Positions 1 to 6,821 of a stretch of 64,000 nucleotides of DNA are shown here, one piece after another (position 1 is the stretch's first letter; each line of letters starts with the position of its first letter). The translations under genes were made by a program, and so were the position numbers. The stretch is taken from positions 1 through 64,000 of the forward strand of contig JAPWJZ010000005.1 of the NCBI GenBank assembly GCA_028283745.1, written 5' to 3'. Under the pieces are notes generated by a model. The model did no database searches, was not told where the DNA came from, and worked only from the letters and a program-made list of their open reading frames with translations. The stretch comes from Micavibrio sp. (GTDB taxonomy: Bacteria > Pseudomonadota > Alphaproteobacteria > Micavibrionales > UBA2020).

Positions 1-1391
1 TCGCCAGTCTGCAAGAAAAATATCCTAAGCATCTTAAAAAGATTCACGCATACGCTCAAACTTTCCAGACATACGATTTTTCTGTTGTTTTGCTGCGCAA
101 GGAGTCTGTTGATTCCGCAATTGAGGTTTTTACACGGATTAATACAGGTGGTCAGACACTTACACTGTTTGAAATTATGTCGGCAAAGACATACGACGAA
201 GCGCAAGACTTCGATATGGAGGATAAATGGTCAGAGTTTTCTAAGAAGCTGGCCGATAGGAAATATGAGGGAATTGGTAACTCGACTATTCTTAACCTTT
301 TATCCTTGATGCTAAGTCCGACAAAAGAATGCAAGCGTACTGTTACACTCAAGCTTGAAAAACAAGACATTATCAATAAGTGGGATGATGCAATCTCCGC
401 TCTTGAGGATAGTATTGATTTCTTTAGAACCAGTTACGGTATTCCTGTTTCCCTACTGCTTCCCTATGATGCACTGCTCGTGCCTTTTGGGTATTTTTTC
501 TACCACAGGAAAGATAAGCCAGACCCCCTCCAGCGGCGTTTTCTTGAAGAGTTCTTCTGGAGAGCATGCCTATCCTTCCGATATTCCAGCTCGACGGAGT
601 CTCGTTTAGCGCAGGACATCAAGCGGATTGATCAAATTCTTGTGGGCGAAAGGCCGAAATACGACGACATCAAGCTACAACTAAATAGCCCGGACGATCT
701 AATCAACATGGAGTTCAGAGCTGGGAACAGTTACTGCAAGGCAATTATGTGCCTGCTTGCTGCGCAAGAGCCGAAGGATTTTCAAGATAACAGTAAAGTT
801 ATCCTTGATAACTCATGGTTGAAACTAGCGAATAGCAAAAACTACCATCATTTCTTTCCGAAGGCTTATCTCAGAAATAAAAAAATTGATAACGCCAATA
901 GCCTTATGAACATCACTTTTGTAAGCGATCACTTGAACAAGCGTAAGATTGGCTCTAGCGCGCCTTCCGAGTATATCGCCGAATTTTCTGGTCAGAACGA
1001 GAAAATCGAGCAAACGCTCGCTACGCATTTGATTGATTACAAATCTTCTGGGATTGAGAGTAATGACTATCAAGTGTTCCTTAAAAAGCGCGCTGATCGT
1101 ATTTTTAAAGAACTGAAAGAGCGCCTCGAGCTTTCGAGGCCAATTGAAGCCCATGCTGAAATTCATGAATTAATTTTGGCGGGCGAGACAGAAGCTATTG
1201 AATTTAAGTCAACGCTCCGGTTCGATCTGATAAAGGGTGAAAAGAACGACAAGCTGGAGTATGCGATCATCAAGACGATTGCGGCCTTCATGAATACGGA
1301 AGGCGGGACACTCATCATCGGCGTGGATGATGATAAAAATATTCTGGGCTTAGACAAGGATATCCAAACACTCCAAGAAGCAGAATATTGA
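1..1391 (+). CDS. DUF262/HNH (GmrSD-like) protein with C-terminal AlbA_2 domain, 5' partial
   Basis: The reading frame is open from the left edge (first full codon at base 3), so the true start lies outside the window. A DUF262-type signature, FTRINTGGQTLTLFEI, lies near bases 130-175. A DUF1524/HNH-like segment (HHFFPKAYL, then NITFVSDHLNKRK) follows around bases 846-950. Together these resemble GmrS-GmrD type IV restriction proteins, which cleave modified DNA; that activity is family knowledge, not shown here. From about base 1170 an AlbA_2 (Schlafen-like) domain begins (ETEAIEFKS, FMNTEGGTLIIGVDDD). The frame stops at 1391 in mid-domain and the remainder continues in another frame (next entry), so the gene is frameshifted. 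It heads a run of same-strand genes encoding stator-like membrane proteins. Domain assignment is fairly confident; the role in defence is inference. Confidence 0.8.
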   Translation, partial: ASLQEKYPKHLKKIHAYAQTFQTYDFSVVLLRKESVDSAIEVFTRINTGGQTLTLFEIMSAKTYDEAQDFDMEDKWSEFSKKLADRKYEGIGNSTILNLLSLMLSPTKECKRTVTLKLEKQDIINKWDDAISALEDSIDFFRTSYGIPVSLLLPYDALLVPFGYFFYHRKDKPDPLQRRFLEEFFWRACLSFRYSSSTESRLAQDIKRIDQILVGERPKYDDIKLQLNSPDDLINMEFRAGNSYCKAIMCLLAAQEPKDFQDNSKVILDNSWLKLANSKNYHHFFPKAYLRNKKIDNANSLMNITFVSDHLNKRKIGSSAPSEYIAEFSGQNEKIEQTLATHLIDYKSSGIESNDYQVFLKKRADRIFKELKERLELSRPIEAHAEIHELILAGETEAIEFKSTLRFDLIKGEKNDKLEYAIIKTIAAFMNTEGGTLIIGVDDDKNILGLDKDIQTLQEAEY

Positions 1392-1659
1392 TGAAAACTT
1401 TGAGCTGCACTTACGAGAACTTTATAAAAGCTATATAGGCGCTGAATTGGCGTCGCATATAAAGGTTACTTTCCCCGACATCGAGGAAAAGAAAATATGT
1501 GTCGTAAAGGTGTCGAAGTGCAGTCAACCTATATTCACAAATATGAAGGCCGTGAGATTATGTGAGGGCAGGGTGCGCTTCGCAACCGCTTTCAAGGGAA
1601 GAGCAAAGCCGTCACGAAAAACAGCGTATGGCATGAAGGAATATAAGAAATGTCTGTAG
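1372..1659 (+). pseudogene. Out-of-frame remainder of the AlbA_2 domain
   Basis: In the +1 frame relative to the upstream ORF, the sequence from about 1372 reads KKQNIDENFELHLRELY and then CVVKVSKCSQPIFTN, which is what the end of an AlbA_2 domain normally looks like. The upstream frame reads DIQTL just before diverging, so joining the frames near 1370 restores a continuous domain. The last part, after about 1545, again fits better in a third frame (YEGREI, later GKSKAVTKN), suggesting a second lesion. It could be a decayed gene end or assembly/sequencing indels; no classic slippery heptamer is apparent. The next gene's start overlaps its last codons. Confidence 0.6.
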
Positions 1660-3068
1660 CCGAGAAGGTTAAAACCGTTTTTAGCGGCTTAGGGGCTAGT
1701 CATACGATGACTCCGCTAACATTTGCTGAGATTGATATTCAGAAAAATAAAAAGAAAATGCGCCTTAAAGAGGAAGGCACATTGCGCGGGAGCAATAACT
1801 TGCCGCGCAGCGAGGCTGTTGAATTTGACGACGTGGAACAGTCCATCATTTCTTTTATCAATCAGGAAGTTCACGCTGCGATTGAGGCCGTTTCAGATCA
1901 CTTGCAGTCTTTTCAACACCGGATGCAAAATATGCACGGTGTCGGCCATTCAGCAGAAATGGAGAAAATTGCGATTGCGGCTGAAGGTAGTTTTAAAGCC
2001 AATGTGTTGAAGCGCAAGGCTGAATTGTTCACCACGCGAGAAGAAGTCACCAATATCAAAACAAGTTTTGATAACTTCCGGGCAAGGAATGGCCTCGAAG
2101 GTGACGCATCATATCCAGACAGCAGGTTTTTCTATTTTTCTGTGGTCGTACTGCTCGTTGTCCTTGAGACATATGTTAACGGTATGTTTTTTGCCCAAGG
2201 TCATGAGCAGGGCATGATCGGTGGTATATTAACCGCTCTTATACCTTCGATACTCAACGCTATCCTTGGTTTTTGTTTGGGGAATTACGCGCTGAGGCTG
2301 TTTATCCATAAATACAAACCCAAAAAGGTGGCGGGGGTTGCTCTATCAATCTTGCTGCCCTTGCTGATGATCGGCCTCAACCTCTCAATCGCTCATTTAC
2401 GGACAGCCATGATTGGCCTCAGTGAAGGAGGAACATCGGTCGATGCCGCAAGAATTGCATTGCAGTCAGTCTCAACAACGCCCTTCGCGCTTCACGACCT
2501 TGAATCATGGTTGCTGTTTGCAATGGGGTGCGCCTGCTGCCTCATTGTTACGCTGGACTTTTGGAAGATGGACGACCCCTATTCGGGGTTCGGTGCTATT
2601 TCGAGGGAGTATAAGGAAAAAATCAATCAGTATGCAGAAATGAAGGCGGCAGCCCTTGAAGAACTGGAGGACATCCAGAAGGAAAGCCATTCTGAGCTAG
2701 ACGAGGCAAAACAAGAAGTTAGCGCAATGTCGAGCGAAGCAGGGACGGTTTTTGAATCTCAAAATAGGTGGAGATTATTATATAGCGCGCATCTTACGCA
2801 TTTAGAGGACGCAGCAAAGCAGCTTCTTGGCTATTACAGGACAGCCAACATGACAGCGCGCAAAACAGAGCCGCCAGCTCATTTTAATCAGACTTGGAAA
2901 CTGAAAAAAGTAGCGCCGCCAGAGCCAGATGAAAGCTTTTTGTCGGCGCTCAAAACGATCCAATCCGAAACGAAGAATGTTCAGGAAGCCTATATCACTT
3001 GCGCGCGCAGGATAGGTAAGGCCTATGATGATGCACTTAATGAATATCAAACTATAGAGCAGCTGTAA
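1650..3068 (+). CDS. Four-helix membrane protein with coiled-coil flanks, unknown family
   Basis: I do not recognise a named family. The 472-residue protein has a polar N-terminal region of about 160 residues with helical, heptad-like stretches. Four hydrophobic segments follow at roughly residues 163-183, 190-213, 228-248 and 287-306. After the last helix comes a conserved-looking motif DDPYSGFG (about 307-314), then a charged coiled coil rich in Glu, Ala and Lys to about residue 400. The start is the ATG at 1650, preceded by AAGGA at about 1635-1639, and it overlaps the end of the decayed AlbA_2 frame. The next gene starts one base after its stop, so the two are surely co-transcribed. Its position between a nuclease-like gene and stator-like genes suggests it is a membrane component of the same complex; that is inference. 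Confidence 0.85.
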   Translation: MSVAEKVKTVFSGLGASHTMTPLTFAEIDIQKNKKKMRLKEEGTLRGSNNLPRSEAVEFDDVEQSIISFINQEVHAAIEAVSDHLQSFQHRMQNMHGVGHSAEMEKIAIAAEGSFKANVLKRKAELFTTREEVTNIKTSFDNFRARNGLEGDASYPDSRFFYFSVVVLLVVLETYVNGMFFAQGHEQGMIGGILTALIPSILNAILGFCLGNYALRLFIHKYKPKKVAGVALSILLPLLMIGLNLSIAHLRTAMIGLSEGGTSVDAARIALQSVSTTPFALHDLESWLLFAMGCACCLIVTLDFWKMDDPYSGFGAISREYKEKINQYAEMKAAALEELEDIQKESHSELDEAKQEVSAMSSEAGTVFESQNRWRLLYSAHLTHLEDAAKQLLGYYRTANMTARKTEPPAHFNQTWKLKKVAPPEPDESFLSALKTIQSETKNVQEAYITCARRIGKAYDDALNEYQTIEQL

Positions 3069-3069
3069 A

Positions 3070-3882
3070 ATGTCCTTAAGAAAAAAGAAAGCAAAGAAGG
3101 CGCAGGCGTCGTTTGCAAAAGGTGTGATGGTTTTACTGGTAGCCTTCATTCTCTTGGGCGGCCTGCTGTTTTTAAACTTCAAATCCACAAAAGATATTGA
3201 GAACACGGGCAAAGATTTTTGCAGAACGGATGTTTTACCCGAAGTTACAGCTATCCTGATTGACCATACAGACATCTTTTCCCCACTTCAGCGCACTGCC
3301 CTTGAAAAGCATTTACAAGAAACTGCCTCTGGCATCCGTAAGAATGGCATGATCCAGTTTTATTCGGTTGACAGTATTAGGTCGTCAGTTCTCAAACCGG
3401 ATTTTTATCTATGCAATCCGGGGAACGAGGACGATTTAGAGAACAAAGTAGGTAAGCGTCTTAGTACCGTAAAGAAAAATTACGAAGATAAATTCACCCA
3501 CATCTTAGAGTCTGGCTTGGATAAAGTATTGCAGGCGGGGACAGCCCAGGAATCGCCTATCATGGAATCCTTGCAGTCAGTTCAAGTGACTAGCTTTACC
3601 GGGCTTGATCGTAAAGCCGAGCGGAGAAGGCTGATCCTCGTTTCTGACCTTTTGGAACATACTAACCGGCTTTCCTTTTTTAAAGGCGTGCCGGATTTTA
3701 ATGACTTTAAAGCTAGCTCTGTTTGGCAACTTGTAAAATCAGACCTACACGATGTTGATGTCGAGATTTTCTTCTTAAGAAGAGAGTCTGCTGCCAAGTT
3801 ACAGACAACAAAGCTAAGGGATTTCTGGGTTAGCTTCTTTGAAAATCAAGGCGCAACAGTCACGCGCTTTTTGCCGATATAG
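3070..3882 (+). CDS. Membrane-anchored von Willebrand A-like protein
   Basis: A Lys-rich N-terminus precedes a single transmembrane helix at about residues 18-37, so the bulk of the 270-residue protein probably lies outside the cytoplasm. The soluble part has a VWA-like layout. A first strand ends in LIDHTD (Asp65), comparable to a degenerate DxSxS metal site. A central SPIMESLQSV segment follows, then a strand LILVSDLLEHT, and a last strand VEIFFLRR followed by an amphipathic helix. MIDAS residues are incomplete, so metal binding is uncertain. Start ATG at 3070 lies one base after the preceding stop, and the next gene begins 10 bases downstream behind AGGAAAG. VWA-like partners are common in ATP- or ion-driven multi-protein complexes; the role here is inferred from context. 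Confidence 0.75.
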   Translation: MSLRKKKAKKAQASFAKGVMVLLVAFILLGGLLFLNFKSTKDIENTGKDFCRTDVLPEVTAILIDHTDIFSPLQRTALEKHLQETASGIRKNGMIQFYSVDSIRSSVLKPDFYLCNPGNEDDLENKVGKRLSTVKKNYEDKFTHILESGLDKVLQAGTAQESPIMESLQSVQVTSFTGLDRKAERRRLILVSDLLEHTNRLSFFKGVPDFNDFKASSVWQLVKSDLHDVDVEIFFLRRESAAKLQTTKLRDFWVSFFENQGATVTRFLPI

Positions 3883-3891
3883 GAAAGAAAT

Positions 3892-4962
3892 ATGAAGTCG
3901 CTTTATAAGAAAGACCATAAACATCGGCTACAAGGAACGGGTGAACTGCCGAAAGCTCTTTTTGTCTTTATGGCACTCTTGGGGGCAATCTTGGTATGGG
4001 TTATCAAGATTAATTTTCCTCACTACTATCTTGTTGCCATCATTGTACCCGTATCATTAATCCTGATTTACTGTGGACTTGCATGGAAAACAAACCTCTT
4101 TTATATCCGTGAAGACCAGATCGGCGATAACGCTTATTACATGGGTTTTCTTTTCACGCTTGCAAGTTTGGCGTACGCGCTTTGGCGCTTTCAGGTCGAC
4201 CACGCAATAGGAGGCGGAGACCCCGCCGATATTATCGGCAGCTTCGGTGTTGCCCTTTGGTCAACTATTGTAGGTATTGCGCTTCGAGTCTTCTTTTCGC
4301 AAATGCGCCAAGACCCGCAGGACATTGAAAAAGAGGCGCGCGCGAAAATCGCCCATGCCGCGAGCATGCTATCAGGCGACCTCTATCAGGCATCGGTTAC
4401 TTTCAACGCTTATACGAGAGGCCTTCAGCAGTCCATCGAGGAAGCATTTTTAAAAGCCAAAGAAGTATCTGCAAACACAGTTGCAGCCCTTGAGGGACTG
4501 AATAAGAAAATAGACACGATGGAAACACCGGATAGCATCATTAACAGAAAAATTGACGGCATCTTTGGCCATCTTGAGGCGACAACTGGCAAGTTGAATA
4601 ACCTTGCCGGGGAACACACTCAGTCAGTTGAGTCCTTGATTAAATCATCCGGCGGCCTTACCGAAAGCGTGAAGGGGTTGAATACCCAAATATCGAGCAT
4701 GAAAGAATATTCCACTATCGCCGGGGATGGCGCGAAGCACATGCAAGCGATCTCCACTTTGGTTAAAGACTTGCAAAAGGAGCTGGAGAAGCTGTCATCG
4801 GGCTTGTCTGGATTGACGGAGCAACAAGCAACTGCCCTGAAAGGCATCACCCGGCACGCTGATGAACTGGGTACACAGCTTGAAAGGTCTCGAAAATATA
4901 CAGAGGAGACCCATGACTCTCTTGCCTCGATGACAAAAACACTTGCGGATAAGCTACAGTAA
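3892..4962 (+). CDS. MotA/ExbB/ZorA-like stator protein with long coiled-coil tail
   Basis: The 356-residue protein has four hydrophobic segments at about residues 21-39, 45-65, 84-100 and 114-135, arranged as two pairs with a short polar loop (about 66-83). The fourth, IIGSFGVALWSTIVGIALRV, has the Gly/Ser/Thr-rich character of the last helix of MotA/ExbB/TolQ channel subunits. From about residue 140 to the end the protein is almost entirely helical with heptad spacing, a long cytoplasmic tail as seen in ZorA of Zorya phage-defence systems. AGGAAAG precedes the ATG. Its stop overlaps the next start by one base (TAATG), typical of stator pairs made in fixed ratio. Family assignment is by architecture and could not be confirmed by alignment. 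Confidence 0.75.
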   Translation: MKSLYKKDHKHRLQGTGELPKALFVFMALLGAILVWVIKINFPHYYLVAIIVPVSLILIYCGLAWKTNLFYIREDQIGDNAYYMGFLFTLASLAYALWRFQVDHAIGGGDPADIIGSFGVALWSTIVGIALRVFFSQMRQDPQDIEKEARAKIAHAASMLSGDLYQASVTFNAYTRGLQQSIEEAFLKAKEVSANTVAALEGLNKKIDTMETPDSIINRKIDGIFGHLEATTGKLNNLAGEHTQSVESLIKSSGGLTESVKGLNTQISSMKEYSTIAGDGAKHMQAISTLVKDLQKELEKLSSGLSGLTEQQATALKGITRHADELGTQLERSRKYTEETHDSLASMTKTLADKLQ

Positions 4963-5918
4963 TGAGCGTCTCAGGCAATAATTCATCCTACCGGCGAGGT
5001 GTATTGCTCGGCCTTACAATGGCCGAAATCATTATCCTTGTTATCTTCCTGCTGCTGTTGGCATTTTCAACGCTGCTTAACAGGGCGCAAAAAGATACCG
5101 CGCAAATTTCTGTTTTGATTGCCAAGAATAAATCGCAAATTGAGCGTATTGCCAAAGTCGTCAACCAACAAGAGCCGGACATGGCCGAAGAGCTAGTCCG
5201 GGTTGTTGAAAACCTCCCTCCTGTGATCGCGAAAGTCACGGAGCGCCAATTGAAAAAAGGTGAGGAGGAAAAGATAGAGCAAGTGCTGGCTCGGGGTATA
5301 GATAAGTTGGTCATCGAAAAAAACACTGAAACACCCGGCGAAGAAGAAGCAGAAGAGGAATTGTCACCAGAACAGCAGCTGGAGCAAGAGAAAGAAAAAA
5401 CGGCTAGCCTGCAAGAACAAGTTGTCTCACTCAAGGAAGCCTTACGTAAGGGGGTTGGCCCACCGCCTTGCTGGAATACGGGCAATGATAAATATACTGA
5501 GTATATTTATCGGGCAGAGTTAACGAGCAAGGGGATTATACTGCGCGATATAGCGCAAGAGCGCTGGGCGACCGACAAGGCTAAGTTGCCCTTGCAAAGC
5601 ATAACTTTGGGCAAGCCCTTGAGCATCGGCACTTTTGTTTCCCAAGTTCAGCCCTTATGGAGTTATAGCCAGAAAGAGGATTGCCGTTTTCTTGTGCAGA
5701 TTGCCGACCAAACGCAACCCGCTGAAAAAGAGTTTTATCAAGGTATGATTAAAGCTGTCTCCGATCATTTCCAGCCGGACGGATATGGTCGTAAGGGGGC
5801 TTTACGTTCCACCAATAGCGATCAGCAGAGTGCGCCTGCTAAAAAAGGAGGCGGGCTTTTTGAAAGGCTTTTCAAGAAACAGGATAAGCCTAAAAACAGT
5901 AGGAATTTATATAATTAA
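4962..5918 (+). CDS. MotB/ZorB-like single-helix protein with unusual C-terminal domain
   Basis: A short cytoplasmic N-terminus leads into one transmembrane helix at about residues 14-37. Glu22, in LTMAEIIILVIF, sits where MotB carries its proton-binding Asp, so a Glu may serve here. A Glu/Gln-rich helical region spans about 44-165. The C-terminal part (about 172-275) begins PPCWNTG and contains EYIYRAELTSKGI, LPLQSITLG and a CRFLVQIAD strand. It is not recognisable as the OmpA/MotB peptidoglycan-binding fold that ZorB has. The tail is Lys- and Gly-rich. The start shares one base with the stop of the MotA-like gene. Together they look like a two-component ion-driven stator; function in defence is inference. 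Confidence 0.75.
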   Translation: MSVSGNNSSYRRGVLLGLTMAEIIILVIFLLLLAFSTLLNRAQKDTAQISVLIAKNKSQIERIAKVVNQQEPDMAEELVRVVENLPPVIAKVTERQLKKGEEEKIEQVLARGIDKLVIEKNTETPGEEEAEEELSPEQQLEQEKEKTASLQEQVVSLKEALRKGVGPPPCWNTGNDKYTEYIYRAELTSKGIILRDIAQERWATDKAKLPLQSITLGKPLSIGTFVSQVQPLWSYSQKEDCRFLVQIADQTQPAEKEFYQGMIKAVSDHFQPDGYGRKGALRSTNSDQQSAPAKKGGGLFERLFKKQDKPKNSRNLYN

Positions 5919-5926
5919 GGTGAGAA

Positions 5927-6784
5927 ATGCTGTCTCTAAATGAAGTCAATGAACCCAGACTATTTAAGTGTGGTGTATTTCAATCATTACTGTGGACTTC
6001 AGTGATCTTACTGTCGTTTGCGGCATCCAAACCCTCCTATGCAGCGCGGGTTGCAGATAATTTTGAAAAGCATTCCTTGGAGTACAGTGACCCTAATGGA
6101 GATCTGCTTGAACTTATACAGGCTATAGAGAGTCCAAGTTACTTTATTAGCCCTTCTTTTGAAGAAGCTACTCAGGAAGCAATAATTATTTCCGATAAAG
6201 CACTTGGTGATCGGCTTCATTCAGTAATTGATTTTGAGTTTCAGGGGTTAAAGCTAGGCATGGGCTACGAACATGTACTATCTTTTGCACATAAAAAAGG
6301 ACTTGTATGTCAATCCCTGCTTACAAACTTCCATAGTTTTTCGGGAGTTATAAATGCCCCTGTCTCAGGCAAGAACAAAGAAATTTCACAGGCGTATATC
6401 CCATGTGGCCTCATCAAAGATATGGGCTTTGATCCTCAGATGAGCTTTTCATTTACCCCGGCTGGCCGCCTGCAAAGTTATGGGTTTGAATTTTGGTCTG
6501 AGGACTTGGCGATTCCGGTCATGAAAGATTTCGAAAAGAAATGGCCGAGTGATTTTTGGAAATTTAATTGTAAACAAAATTCAAGTGGCGATTGTGTGCA
6601 GGGGTATATGTCTTTACACGATCATAGTGACATCAGCATTCGCCTAGAATACGACAATATTACAGGCAAGAAATATAAGGACGGAAAAATGCAATACAGA
6701 TACGAAATTGGAGTTTCCTCGGAAGTTTTAAAAAAGTCTGATGCTAGTGCGATGCGACAAGTTGTAATGACTAATTCTAAATAA
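5927..6784 (+). CDS. Secreted hypothetical protein related to repeats of the downstream Sel1 protein
   Basis: Unrecognised family, 285 residues. A hydrophobic stretch at about residues 21-38 (SLLWTSVILLSFAASKPSYA) followed by AARV looks like a Sec signal with an Ala-X-Ala-type cleavage site after a longer N-terminus. The mature part contains LKLGMGYEHVLSFAHKKGL followed by a Cys, resembling the NIGDSYPAFAKL and KIGDSYQEFASKL segments duplicated in the next gene, so the two probably share a domain. Cysteines recur in spaced pairs, consistent with a disulfide-containing periplasmic protein. AAGGTGAG precedes the ATG, nine bases after the stator genes, so it belongs to the same transcript. Whether it is part of the system or cargo of the island is open. 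Confidence 0.7.
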   Translation: MLSLNEVNEPRLFKCGVFQSLLWTSVILLSFAASKPSYAARVADNFEKHSLEYSDPNGDLLELIQAIESPSYFISPSFEEATQEAIIISDKALGDRLHSVIDFEFQGLKLGMGYEHVLSFAHKKGLVCQSLLTNFHSFSGVINAPVSGKNKEISQAYIPCGLIKDMGFDPQMSFSFTPAGRLQSYGFEFWSEDLAIPVMKDFEKKWPSDFWKFNCKQNSSGDCVQGYMSLHDHSDISIRLEYDNITGKKYKDGKMQYRYEIGVSSEVLKKSDASAMRQVVMTNSK

Positions 6785-6821
6785 GCTAAATAAATTTCAG
6801 GTCATCTTCTAAGGTATAAAA

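Noticed and set aside
1370..1400. Programmed ribosomal frameshift in the AlbA_2 gene
   Set aside because: No slippery heptamer or clear downstream stem is apparent, and a further frame change occurs later; decay or sequencing indel is simpler.
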